Assembly: GCF_000801105.2 (NCBI RefSeq)
Contig: NC_079513.1
Span: 23,900,273 to 23,964,272 of the forward strand
DNA from: Raphanus sativus
Taxonomy: Eukaryota; Streptophyta; Magnoliopsida; Brassicales; Brassicaceae
Direction of reading: 5' to 3'
DNA: 64,000 bases
In this document: positions 23,828 to 35,900 of the stretch, in pieces
Layout of the letters: the number at the start of each line of letters is the position of its first letter
Numbering within the stretch: the stretch's first letter is position 1
The notes under the pieces: model-generated
The model's input: the letters and a program-made list of their open reading frames with translations, nothing else
Told to the model about the DNA's origin: nothing
The model's database searches: none
Translations under genes and position numbers: made by a program

Positions 23828-24074
23828 CTCCCTCCGTTCATAATACTTGATGTTTTACCATAGTACACAAAGATTAAGAAAATTGTATTTTTTAATAAAA
23901 AATATTTTAAAGATATAATTTTAAAATCAATTAACCAATAATAAAAAAGATTGTGAAATCTAATTGGTTGAACAGTTTCCAATAAAGTTAAAGTAACCTT
24001 AAAATCTCAAAACTTCAACTAATTTGAAACAAAATTATCTTTCTAAAACATCGAGTATTATGAAACGGAGGGAG
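23828..24074. mobile_element. Stowaway-type MITE, 247 bp
   Basis: The terminal inverted repeats begin CTCCCTCCGTT and extend about 30 bp (to TACTTGATGTTTTA on the left) with few mismatches. TA dinucleotides flank both ends (23826-23827 and 24075-24076), the Tc1/mariner target duplication. There is no coding content. The terminal sequence is the classic Stowaway signature. Confidence 0.9.
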
Positions 24075-24076
24075 TA

Positions 24077-24859
24077 TTAAATAAAGGGATAATGGTAGCT
24101 GATCAAATACAATTGGGTAGAAATTGTCTTTTAACCTGAAAATTGAAATCCAATGTGAAAATTTGAACACATTTTTTATTTAAGTCTTCAAGGTTATGAT
24201 CAGGATGCGAAATTGCGAATGATGGTCCTTGAATAAGTTCTTTTTTTTTTTTAACAAAGTTCATGAATAAGTATTATAAGTTCAGAATTGTCTTCACCGC
24301 AAAAAAAAAAAGAGTTCAGAGTTGTTTTTTTTTCCTATCAATTTCAGAATTGTCTTTATCTGGTTTGGGATTTGTGTATGAATAACCGGGAACCAAAATT
24401 CTTATGAATCTGGTGGGCTGGACTTTCAGTTGGGAGGCCGAAAAAATCTTATGAATCTGACCTAGGAATTGAAGTGTTGGACTACTATGAACTCATTGGC
24501 GTTCAAAAAAAAAAAAAACTGTGAACTCAACAGCATGATTGGTTGAATTGAAACCGGACAAATTACTGTGGTAATCTAGGTTTCTTATAACCAAGACTTT
24601 TTTTGTTCGTGTGTATGTGTGGATAATGTTGTGTTTAAAAAAAATATTAACGTGATCTTCGGTTGCGTACCAAGCAAGTCTTATGTTTTTTTTTGTGGAA
24701 GAAGAAAGCTTTAGATGAGAAAAACAACAAACCACGAGAACCGGTACATATGTAATAATGTGTCTACATTTCTGAAATTTTGAAATGTGTTTGTGTTAAC
24801 CTAACATCAATCTATTTCCATTTAACATCAGGATGGACAAAACTAGTATAGAGTAACCT
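24077..24859. other. Intergenic, no supported gene
   Basis: AT-rich with several A- and T-runs of 10-13 bases. One T-run near 24240 and two A-runs near 24301 and 24507 break similar short sequences (TTCAGAATTGTCTT repeated at about 24282 and 24344). No gene. Confidence 0.4.
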
Positions 24860-24952
24860 TTAGAGATCGGTGACAAGTGCACCTTTCAGCTCGTCAAACG
24901 CAACCACTTTCTCCTCGTTACCTCCAAAAAGGCCACAGAGGAGATAACTCAT
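24860..24952 (-). CDS. Short unrecognised open frame, 30 aa
   Basis: An ATG frame starting MSYLLCGLFGG and ending GALVTDL. It is compositionally protein-like and GC-richer than its surroundings. I do not recognise it. It may be a first exon or a leftover of a lost gene from the syntenic block, because a GT lies shortly after the stop. It may equally be chance. Confidence 0.25.
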   Translation of the reverse strand: MSYLLCGLFGGNEEKVVAFDELKGALVTDL

Positions 24953-25427
24953 TGTTGACAAAGTCTGTGATCTGAATGTGAACTTTGAGAATTGATGGAG
25001 ACTTAAAAATCAAAGAGGAGAGGCTTGTCTTTTTAAATATGAATCAATATGTTTATCTTAGACTTCTTATATTTATGGAGACAATTAATTTGCTAATGAT
25101 TTTGTTTCCCGGAGATTTTTAAGTCTAGAGATTTATGCAAATTGATGTTTTTAAGTCTAGAGATTTATGCAAATTGATGTTACCTGGCAGTCTGAAACTC
25201 AACTGCTTATATCGAGAACAATGCAGTGACTCCTCCTCCAAAAGAGCAGCTTGGTCTTGACACACAACATTTCTCTTAGCAAACGACAACAAACAACAAC
25301 AGGTTGCATATTGGAGTGGGTGCAATCGAACATACATGGTTTAAGTTGACAAATCAAAGTGGTTAATTATCTTTAAGATAGAAAAGAAAGGGTTGTCCGA
25401 AAAAAATAAAAGCAAAAACGATGAGGT
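24953..25427. repeat. Spacer with 32-bp tandem duplication
   Basis: Two perfect copies of a 32-bp unit beginning TTTTTAAGTCTAGAG lie at 25116-25147 and 25148-25179. The remainder is 3' flank of the hyccin gene with no gene of its own. Confidence 0.85.
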
Positions 25428-26573
25428 TCAAACAGACAAAAGGTTGTCGTTTGATATCTCAGTCTGATCAATCTGGTTCTTAGGATCAAGAGCCATCTCC
25501 CTTAACCGGAGAAGACTCCCAGCAGCCAGAATCGCCTTAGGGTTAATATCATGCAGCGCTCGTAGATACAAACTCTGACAAGCTCTACTCGCCGCCTCCG
25601 TCACTTCCCTATCTTCCACCTTCGTCCCCATCAAGCAATGCCCCAAGATCCTCATCATCGGCTGAACGAGCTCCCACGGCAGATGAATCCGTCCACCACC
25701 ACCGTCTTTCTCAGATCTCGCGACTACACTCTCTTCTTCCGCGTGAGGGATCATCACAGCTCCGTTTCCCCCCGCCCATTTCTCGCACGCCTTGCAGAAA
25801 TCGAGTTTGGACTCTCGAGGCATCCTCGAGATCTCGCTGTAGTAAAGCTCCAGCGCGACGCCGACGATCCTCGCTCTGCGCGTGGATCTCACGGTACCTG
25901 TTAGAGGAATCATTGAAGAAAATGATTCTGTTATTTCTGTTACAGAGTAAGGACTCTGTTTATATACATGTACGAGAACCGGTTTATTCGGTTAAATACT
26001 TGTTTACACTTAAACCAACTATACAATTTTACCGTGTGGATCAAGCGTTGAGGAGACGACGGCGATGTTGAGACACGTGGAGTTGTTTTTAGAAGGACCT
26101 TTGGACGACTCGTGGTAGATGCTGGGGTGGGAGAGATCGGGGATGTTGACGGTTACGGCCTGACCGGCGCGTGAGGTCGTCTCATGCGCGTAGAGAGCGA
26201 GTAAGACCGCTTCGAATCCGGCTTGCGGTTGGCGGAGAGGGACGCGGGAGAGGTAGAGGCCGGCGATGAGAGGGACGAAACGGAGGACGAGGAGGTGGAG
26301 GAGAGGCTCCGCGGACTGGAAGGTGTCGTAGAGCCAGCGGCAGAGGTTGTTATCTCCCGCGCCTGAGTCGGGGAGGAGGAGGAGAGATGAGATCGCGGCG
26401 GAGACGGAGGAGTCGTCGAGGAGGAGGGAGATCGTGGAGGGGATGGTTGTGGTTGTGACGATGGAGGATAAGGATCGTATAGCTGTTTGACATTTGGCGT
26501 TGGAATCCGATTCGTTAGCCGCGGTGGTTTGTGAGTCTCCGGCGGTCGTCGGAGAAGGTGGAGAGTCGGACAT
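25428..26573 (-). CDS. HYC1: Hyccin family protein HYC1 (PI4K-alpha complex subunit)
   Basis: Two exons, 26573-26033 and 25897-25428, total 1011 bp, 336 aa. The hyccin (FAM126) domain spans most of the protein: RWLYDTFQSAEPLLHLLVLRFVPLIAGLYL, then FEAVLLALYAHE, then IPDLSHPSIYH in exon 1, and RSTRRARIVGVALELYYSEIS, ELVQPMMRILGHCLMG and RACQSLYLRALHDINPKAIL in exon 2. In plants hyccin proteins (HYC) join NPG and EFOP scaffolds to hold PI4K-alpha-1 at the plasma membrane, where it makes PI4P. The ATG at 26573 was chosen because the sequence upstream in frame has no family similarity. Corresponds to At5g21050 by order. Confidence 0.9.
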
Positions 26574-27307
26574 TTTTGGTCGTGGAGGTTTGATCGCTTG
26601 TGAGAGAGAGAGGACGTAGGCTAAGCGTTGAGAATGTAACGCAGCGAAAATAGGATCAAATGTTTTGCACTTTTGTAACGTTAATACAGTTGACCAATGT
26701 GTCGTGCGGATCTGCATCGTTCGATATGTTTATTGTACCGCTGTAACCGGTTATGGTCCAATAACCGTCGTTTAGGCTTCGAGCTAGCAGACTTGGGTCT
26801 TACGATTGAATGGAAACCGAGAAGATTTGGTTATAGCTCTCTTTCTCCAACTCATACGTTTTGGAAACCGTTGACTTAAGTTCATTCATAATGCGCACCA
26901 ACCATCACATCACCCACGAGACATTTGATCTAAGCTTTAACCAGCTAAACATTATTGTCTCTTCCTTGATTGAACAGAGACCATAACCGGCTGATTAGGA
27001 ATACACTTCTTCAACAGATACAGGTCTATCTCATGATACAAAAAATGTTCTGGAATTTATGGGAATTGAAACTATTATTTATAGCATGAAACATTATGAG
27101 ATACACGTACACAGGAATACATATAAAACTACTACTACAAAAGTGAAAGGTTGATTCATATTTCACTATCATAGAGTTAGGATTCATATTTCAAACTAGT
27201 AGCCCCGTCCACAAAACCTTGTAAACATTGGAAAAAAAGGTATACAAAAGCAAACTATATACCCCCTCCTCTATGGTTATTAACCTGAGAAAATGCATAC
27301 TGAGGCT
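26574..27307. other. Spacer between HYC1 and BPM5
   Basis: HYC1 promoter on the left and the BPM5 3' untranslated region on the right, both genes being on the minus strand. No gene, repeat or RNA recognised. Confidence 0.5.
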
Positions 27308-29222
27308 CTAGGTGGTTCGTTGTCTAACATGTCGACTGCTGGTATCTCCACCGCCGTCTGATAGTTGGGCCCACACGCTCTGAGACTTGGCTGCTCCAGT
27401 GCTGTTGCTGCTTTCCTCGTAACCAGCCACCGCCTTCAGAAGCTCGGACTGGAGAGACAGACATTCATCCTTGAGCTGCTGGTAAGCGTCTGTCTCCAGA
27501 ACAGCTGCAATATTGAAGCCAAATTCACACACATCAGAAGATCGATTATACACTTTGATATGCATACTAGTGGTGTACATATAAAACAGAAGACCAAACA
27601 AAAAATGCGTCAACTGAAATGTAATGTGTTTATAATCAATTGGTTTATTATTTTGAATCCCAATATGGTAAGTCGAACTAAAAGTGATAATGTACTGTAC
27701 TACTCTTACCGAAGAGTACTGATCTAAAACTGAACCAAGTTCAAACTCAAATTGCATGTAACCAAACTGAACTAAACCGAATTGCAGAGATTCTAATTTG
27801 TTTCCATTTCTATAAGACCAAATACATAGTTAAACCGTAAACAAGATTGTCAAAAAAAGAAGAAGGAGCATACCTGCTAGGTTCTCGGCAGTGAATTTAA
27901 GGCAAACGTTCTTTAGTTCTGTAGCTTTATATCTGTCAGCCAATGCTAAGATCTTGGCTACGGACTTTACTGATACACCTTTGCAGATGTGAGATTCACA
28001 CAACAACCTGAGCCTATTCAGGTTATACTTGTCAGCAGCTGCTAAAAGCTTTACAATCAATGTCTCGTATATTTCAGGCAGCTTTATGAGGTCAAATGTA
28101 TGAGTTGTCACAGTCTCCACATCTTCCGGAAGAGAATCTTTATACATGAATTGTAGCAAAGCCTGGAAGGAACATAAAATAAATATAGGTATGATTTTGA
28201 ACAAACTGAAACAAGTAAAGAAAAGCCACAATGATCTACCTTAAAAACCTTCGGTTCCAGATCGTTGATTGTAACCTCTGTATTGTTTCCTTCAGGCTCA
28301 TTGAAAAATTTAGACTTGAAAAATGGAGATCGAGCCGCCAGTACTAATTTATGAGCTTGAAACTTCTCGCCAGCAATGTCGAAAGTGACATCAGAACCTT
28401 CCATGCTATCCAGTAAAACTCCAAAATGTGATCCAAGTTCTGACTCAGGGACGCGAACAGAGTGCAACCGTGGGCACTGTACCTCGGAAACCACAACTCC
28501 AACCGTACAGTTGATTATCAGGCAATCGTCTTTGAGAAAGTCAGATGTCTCAAGCTGGGTACGTCTGTAGAAACGCTTGTATCCCCTAATCAAACCACAA
28601 AGAAGAAAAGAGAATCAAAAGGATCAGTGTAGTATATTCTAATTCAGATGATCAATGTCACATCTTTCTCTTCTTCATTTTACTATCCAAATTTAGCAAG
28701 CTACCATAGAATTCAATCACAAAGGATGCGCAGCTAGAGATAAGGCAAGCAAAGCTATAAACCATAGATTGTAATCAAAGATAAAACTTAGAATCATAAG
28801 CAGCGAGTGTGATTATCGTACCACATGCTCCCTTTGTATTTGAGAGTATAAGGCCCACTATCAAGCGACCGCTCGAAATGGCTATGAACCTTATGATGCC
28901 CCTTCCCGCTCTGGTCAACGAGCGCGAGCTCGAAAAGCGCCCTGACTTCGGTGCCTTCGCTAGCCAACGCGACGAAGACCGACACGTAAGCGGAGTTATC
29001 CTCGGGGTTCTTGCCGTCCGGGTAGAAGAAGATCCCCCACTGGTAGCCTCCGACGGAGAAGTTATCGCTCGCGATGTGCTTCCCAACCCCCATCCCTTTC
29101 GCTAATCTGTAGCCCTGTATCACGAACTGGTGCGAGCCGTTCACCGTCTGCGTCACCGATTTGGAGCTCGTCGGGGATGAGACCCGATCCGGATTCGATC
29201 TGTGGATCTGTGATCCGGACAT
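27308..29222 (-). CDS. BPM5: MATH-BTB protein BPM5-like, CUL3 substrate adaptor
   Basis: Four exons, high to low: 29222-28822, 28585-28240, 28162-27874, 27504-27308. Total 1233 bp, 410 aa, the length I recall for Arabidopsis BPM5 (At5g21010). A MATH domain covers about residues 28-155 ([38 protein letters not shown]). A BTB/POZ domain starts near residue 195 ([27 protein letters not shown]) and runs to about 310 ([18 protein letters not shown]), followed by a BACK-like helical tail. BPM proteins bridge CUL3 E3 ligases to substrates such as ERF/AP2, HD-ZIP and MYB factors, mainly in the nucleus. The Ser/Thr-rich C-terminus ends HVRQRTT. Confidence 0.93.
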
Positions 29223-29582
29223 GGCTTTTTTGAAAGTTTCTTCGCGGCTGGTTTGAAGGTGGGATAGCGAGGAAGATGAAACCTATGCTGATTGAAGAAG
29301 AAGATTAGGGTTCTCAATTTCAATTTTGGATTTGTTTCCAGAGAGACCGTTAAAAAGAGAATCGCGAGAGGGAAGGGATAGTAAAACAGAACGTCTCCGA
29401 TTGTGTATTACTTGCCTCTTTTACCACCACCATAGGATAGGAGAGCTACTACGAGGGGTGTTTGGTTGTGGGGTTAAACCAATATTATTTAGAACCAGAC
29501 CGGTTATCAGAACATTTTTGATTCATGGATTAGTATGTGGCTCAACCGAATTGAATTGAATTTAATCATAGAATAAATAATA
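29223..29582. other. BPM5 upstream region
   Basis: Leader and promoter of BPM5, up to the left end of the Helitron. No gene. Confidence 0.5.
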
Positions 29583-30504
29583 TCTTATTATATAAAGCTT
29601 GGTTTTCAAAGTTACTAATTAACACGATCGCGACATGTGTCAGTTATATATTTAAAATTGTGACATGTGTTAAAATACATATAAGTAAATAAAATCAATC
29701 TTATCTTTTTTAAAGATTAAACCAAAAATATTTAAAAGACTATTTAATAATGCTAATTTTCCTTTATTCAAATCTTAATTTAAAAGGTCATAACTAAAAA
29801 AATTGTCATTTAAAAACGATTTAGAAAAAATAATTATTATTAAACCAAAAAATGTAAAAGGCTGATTGATGCTAATTTTTTATTCAAATCTTAGTTAAAA
29901 AGGTCATAAACCACAAAAAAAACTTATCATATAAAATAAAGATGTAAAAGACTTTTTAATGCTAATTTTTCTGTATTCAAATCCTAATTAAAAAGTTCAT
30001 AACCAAAAAAAAATTATTTACATATAAAAACGATTTAAAAAGTAAAAGTAAATAAAAAGTAAAGATAACTATGAAAGAAATAAAAAACAACTGTAAAAAA
30101 ATATTAAATGCTAATTTTCCTTTTCAAAAAGTGAAAGACTAATTAATGTTAACTTTACTTAAATCAAACTCTAATTAAAAAATCATAACACTAATGACAA
30201 AAAAAGATCATAACCCAAGAGGAACAATGATTATTCACATCTGTATATAGAACTAAACTCTCTCATATTTGTTCACACAACCAAAAATAAGTGTTGCTTC
30301 AAGAAATATACAAGGTTAGGTTGTGATTATGGTTATTGTTGTGTTCATCCTATTTTTGATGACTTTTAGTTGTGATTATGCTTATTTAAAACGTTTATTT
30401 ATGTTGTGTTGGGTGACATAACGATTGATGTTATGATTATTATTTCTGTGTGTTTTAACTATGCTTATTTATTATGATTATTTACCGGAAATTTTCAAGA
30501 AACA

Positions 30505-31581
30505 ATGGCTTCAGCAAGTTATTTAACTCTAGATCAGTTGAGTAAAAATACGTCTTTACCGTCGTACCGTAGTACCTCTTACTAGAAAGTGGGAAGCCAG
30601 AAATTTAAATAAGAACTAGATTTTGACCCGCGCTTTTGAAGCGCATGATATTTTACGATGAAAAATTTCACTAATAATTTAACAAATATTTTGGTTATTT
30701 TTAAAGAGTGTGTATTTAAAATATTTTTGCATTAAATCAGTATTTTTAAATTCAACCCGATTGTGATTATACCGGTTAATCCGGAGATCTGACAATTCAA
30801 TTTATGTTTTTAAAATATTCATATTAAAAAATCACTAAAACCCGAGACTAACCGATTGAACTGATGGATGACCGATATGTAATCTAATTGGATTTAAATT
30901 GTAATAGTTTCATAATTTGTAATCTTATAATCGAAATTTTAAAGTTCACTATTTTGTAATTTATGAAATTATGACGTTTCTACAAAATTTTAAAGAGAAA
31001 ATGATAGATATTAAATAACTAAGATTAATTATTGTATTATTTGGAAACATTGATAGTAGTATAAAAAATATATTGTTTGGAAACATTGATTGTAATATAA
31101 AGAAATAAGTATATTGTTTGGAAACATGGATAGTAGTATAAAGAAAGGAACATTAGTGACTTAATGTATGTTTTAACTATAAAGTATAAATGTGTATTAA
31201 TTTAAAAACTTACAAAATAAATGTTAGGTCCAACAGAATGTTTCTGTTTTAATAAGATAGATAATGAGCTTATGGAGATGAATTTTCTCCTACTCGATGA
31301 GAAGATTATTTATTTTTTTAGTTTTAGTCTTATATGATTTTATTATTAAAAATAATTTGTTTATTATATAGCAAAATACCATTCAAAGTTATGTGCATCA
31401 TGAAAAGTTTGGAGAAAGATTACGTGAAGGAGTCGTCATTGAAATCTGCAATTTTAATGTGCAAGATTGCAATAAAAACTATAGAATTCCAGATCATAAA
31501 CTTCAAATAAGATTAACTGGGAGAACATCAGTTGCATGTGAGGTTCAACAAATACCACAGATACCGCCTGAAAATTTTTGA
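30505..31581 (+). pseudogene. RPA70-like (DUF223/OB-fold) gene remnant inside the Helitron
   Basis: The left part starts with an ATG and encodes MASASYLTLDQLSKNTSL, then degraded sequence and KVGSQKFK. After the nested insertion, the frame resumes with ELMEMNFLLLDEK (from about 31266), and after a spacer with YVHHEKFGERLREGVVIEICNF and PDHKLQIRLTGRTS (31381-31581). This is the N-terminal OB-fold arrangement of replication protein A large-subunit-like genes, often carried by plant Helitrons. Stops and the 646-bp insertion make it non-functional. Confidence 0.65.
30616..31261 (-). mobile_element. Nested Helitron, 646 bp, opposite orientation
   Basis: On the minus strand it begins TCTATCTTATTAAAAC (31261 downward) after an A. 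It ends with hairpin GCGCTTCAAAAGCGC followed by GGGTCAAAATCTAG (ending 30616) and then T. Both ends follow Helitron rules. It sits within the RPA-like frame of the outer element, so it arrived later. Confidence 0.78.
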
Positions 31582-32658
31582 TTCCGGAATTATGAAGATT
31601 TAGATCACCTGAAAGACTCAACGTTCTATTAAAAAAAATTTGATTGCGACATGTGTCAATAAATTTTAAAATTGTGATATGTGTCAAAATATGATACAAT
31701 TATTTTTTAAGGATTTAAAAGAGATTAAAAAAAGGAAAATTCTCATTACAAAAATATTTTAAAGTTATATTTTAGGATTTCGTATTTTAAAAAAGGAAAG
31801 TTACAAAATTACCATTTTTAGTATTTTACATTATATATTTTTAAATATATATGATAGTAATTTTAATTTTTAAAAAAAATTATAAACAAGAAAATAATTA
31901 TAAAAATCTATTTTAAAATAATTATTTCTTTGTTAATATATTTTTTAAAATTGTGATATGTGTAAAAAACGATACAATTTTCTTTTCTTTATGATTTAAA
32001 GAGGTTTAGAAGAAAAAAAATTCATTACAAAAATAATATTTTATGGTTCTTTTTAAGATATGCAATAATTATTCTATAGCAATTTATTTATTTCTAAAAT
32101 TCTAAAGAGAAGATAATTGTATAAAGTTATATAATGGTATTTTTTCTAAAATCCAAGTCAAAAATGTAAAGAGTATTTATTATTATTTTTTATTTTTATT
32201 GTAAATAAAAAGGATATTTATAAAAATATAATATTTTCCATTTTAAAAAAAAATCCTAGAAAAATTAAAATTTAAAAACTTATTTAATAAAACATTAGAT
32301 TAGTACATAAAAAATTTTATAATGTTATCATTTACTTGATTGACGTTATTCGACTTTCAATTTTTCTTATTTTTCATTCAATTTCTTATTTTGGGTTGTG
32401 TTCAATTCAAAATTTAGGTATAATGTTTTTTTCTAATTCAAGTAGAAAATTGATAACAATTCATTTATGTACTATTGTTATAAAATACAAATTTTAACTT
32501 GAACTTATGTCTGAAAAATTATGTTTTAGTTATAAAATAAATCTCACACAAAATATGCAAATCAATAATAAAATTATAATAAAATAATTATTATTTTATG
32601 TTTTTTATTAATTAAAATATCAAACAAAACCGTTGCAACGCAACGGGCTCATATCTAG

Positions 32659-32955
32659 TATATAAATAAATTTATACGATTTGTTAATTATCTTAGTTTT
32701 TTATGAATATCTAAAAAGTTTAATATATGGAATACTATTTGGGACCCAATACTATTTATTCAAATAGGTTCCAATTTACGGTTTAGGTCCGACCGCCGGT
32801 CCGGTTCAGGGTTAAAAACACCGGTTCAAACCTAATCTTCTAAATGAAAGTCAGATCTAATCCGACTGCCAAACAAGCCGTCAACTTTGCTCTGCGCCTC
32901 CTCTCTATATTGGAATTTCAAGTGACCTTTCGTCTCTCTATCAAACAGCGACGAT
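32659..32955 (+). promoter_or_regulatory. CNX1 upstream region
   Basis: Only about 300 bp separate the Helitron end from the CNX1 start codon. The promoter is therefore short, or extends into the Helitron (inference). Confidence 0.4.
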
Positions 32956-35900
32956 ATGGATGCTAGTGAAGGTTGTTGCGGCAGCAACGAAAAGACGGAG
33001 ATGATACCTACAGAGGAAGCTCTTAGTATCGTACTCAGCGTCTCCGAGCGTCTGCCTCCGGTAGTCGTGTCGCTGCATGAAGCGCTTGGGAAAGTGTTGG
33101 CGGAGGATATTCGCGCTCCTGATCCTCTGCCTCCGTATCCAGCTTCCGTCAAGGTGAATATCATTCAACCTATAACGAATCGATGAGGCGGTTAAAAGAA
33201 ATATTATATCGACTTGATATGAAATGAACTGTATGATTTGATTCTGATAGATGTTTAGTTCACATGTTTGATTTGGGGGAGATTAATGAAATATAGAGAT
33301 GAGAAATGCTAATCTGGTGATGAGTACTAGAGAGTGTGACATTGATATGTTGTTTTAGGATGGATATGCGGTTGTTGCTTCAGATGGTCCTGGTGAATAC
33401 ACGGTGATTACGGAATCAAGAGCTGGGAACGATGGCCTGGGTGTGACTGTTACTCCTGGAACTGTGGCTTATGTTACAACTGGTGGTTAGTGCAAATTGA
33501 ATTCAATGAAAAGACTCTTACTTATGATAAACTATATTCTTCATTTTCACGCCTAACTACATTCTCCAAATGGATAGTATCTGCATGGATAAGTGTATTT
33601 TTCTTTGATTTTAGCCCTTTCTTTACTTGATACGTTTCTCTCTAGGACCTATACCTGATGGTGCCGATGCAGTTGTCCAAGTTGAGGACACTGAAGTAAT
33701 TGGAGACGTCTCAACTGAGCCAAGAAGAGTCAAAATACTGATTCAAACTAAGAAAGGCACTGACATCCGTAGAGTGGTATGTTTCCTTCTTTTCCGCTTA
33801 TATAATCAAATCTAGTATTTGATATCTTTGTCCTCCTTTATCTATTACTGTTGGCTAAATAGTTGTAGTATCGTACTGTTCTCTTTAGTGGACTGCCATT
33901 TATTAATATATGTAAACTTTAGGATGCATGCAAGACCGATATCTCTAATTAAAAACTGTTGTGTCATTTGATTGTTAGTCTTTACTTTCTTTTATTGGGT
34001 TAAGTGGTAGATGATGGAAGAGTTTTGGATATCAGGGTATGTACTTAAATTGTCGGACACCATCACATCTTTTGGCTAGTATATATGTGTAAACTTGCAA
34101 TGATTCTTAGTTCTTACAGAAAAAAAGACGTTTCTGGGACTTCGAATTAACATACTTGAAAACCTGAGGATAGCTAAATCATGTTTCCCTTCTATTATCA
34201 AACATAAGACGTTGATGAAATGGCAGTTTTCTAGCCGTTTGGAATCATTGTGTGTTGATTATTGTTTGACTTGTTTGAATTCAACAAGATTCATTCAACT
34301 TATATGTTAGGGTTGTGACATTGAGAAAGATGCAACTGTACTTAAAACGGGAGAAAGGATTGGTGCCTCAGAAATTGGCTTGCTAGCAACTACAGGAGTA
34401 ACCTTGGTGAAGGTATTGCTGCTGTATGTCAGTTTTTATATTAACGAATTTACTAGAAGTTCTGTCTAAAACAGAAAAACTAAACTTCCATGTAGGTATA
34501 TCCTATGCCAACAGTTGCTGTTCTCTCTACTGGGGATGAACTTGTCGAGCCGACAGCTGGGACTTTAGGTCGTGGTCAGGTATTATGCAGGATGCAGATT
34601 TTTGCGTACAATATTCATCAGAAATATTGGACCCTAGTATCACCTTAGTGGCTAATCAATGGGCTCTCTGCAGATTAGGGACTCAAATCGAGCAATGTTA
34701 GTGGCAGCAGTGATGCAGCATCAATGCAAAGTTGTCGACCTTGGAATTGTTAGAGATGATAGAAAGGAGCTTGAGAGAGTTTTGGATGAGGCCATATCCT
34801 CTGGAGTCGATATTATTTTAACTTCTGGTGGTGTTTCAATGGGAGACAGGGATTTTGTCAAGCCATTACTCAAAGAGAAAGGGAAAGTACATTTTAGCAA
34901 GGTAAATAAGCAGTCTTTGTTCCTCAATCATCTCCGTGAAGTTTATTTCTTTCTCTATTTAAAACCAGAAGAGTTGGCTTCTATGTATTCTGACAGTCTT
35001 TTACCCAACTCTTCTGTCAACTAGCTCACGATGTTTAATCTGATATACAGATCGAACTGAGAAGATTTGAAATATAAATTTTGCTTCAGGTATTAATGAA
35101 ACCTGGGAAACCTTTAACGTTTGCTGAGATCAGTGCAAAACCAACTAAAAGTGTGATGGGGAAAACAGTCCTTGCATTTGGGTTACCAGGAAATCCTGTA
35201 AGCTGTTTAGTTTGTTTTAATCTCTTTGTTGTGCCTGCAATCCGCCAGCTTGCAGGATGGACAAGCCCCCATCCACTGAGGTTAAGTTATTTTCTTAATG
35301 TTTTCTTTAAAATTATTATCGGTGGAAGGGTAGATTACCGTCTAATATTTGTGCAGAGTGAAAGCTCGACTTCAGCAGCCCATCAAGTCAGATTTCATCC
35401 GTCCGGAGTTTCATCGAGCCATCATCAAATGGAAAGAGAACGATGGGTCAGGGACTTCCGGGTGAGTTTTTTCATAACTAAGTCTGCTTTTGGGTCAAAA
35501 GGTGGACTGTCCTAGATTTTCTTGAAAGTTGCATTTCGTATTACTATCTTAAATAAATTAATAATGTATATCTGGATGTCAGATTTATTGCTGAGAGCAC
35601 AGGACATCAGATGAGCAGTCGGCTTTTAAGTATGAGGTCGGCTAATGCCTTGTTGGAGTTGCCTGCTACGGGGAATGTGCTTTCTGCTGGAACTTCCGTA
35701 TCAGCTGTAATCGTTTCCGATATCAGTGGCTTCTCTGTAGATAAGAAAAGCTCATTATCAGAACCAGAGTCTATTCCGAAAGAAATGAAGAAGGATCATG
35801 TACATGGGCCTGGTTATAACGTGGCTATTCTTACTGTCAGTGATACTGTCTCAGCTGGGGCTGGACCTGATCGAAGGTATGCTTACTGTTCAACTTTCTT

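Larger units (their letters stand above)
29583..32658 (+). mobile_element. Helitron, about 3.1 kb, carrying an RPA-like gene remnant
   Basis: The 5' end TCTTATTATATAAAGC follows an A (29582). The 3' end is CTAG (32655-32658), preceded by a hairpin CCGTTGC/GCAACGG with an AAC loop at about 32631-32647 and followed by T. Insertion between A and T without target duplication is the Helitron rule. Internal ACATGTGTC..AAATTGTGA words recur near 29633, 31651 and 31945. No Rep/helicase was seen, so it is non-autonomous. It contains an RPA1-like open frame interrupted by a second Helitron. End calls are by eye; a composite of two elements is possible. Confidence 0.72.
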
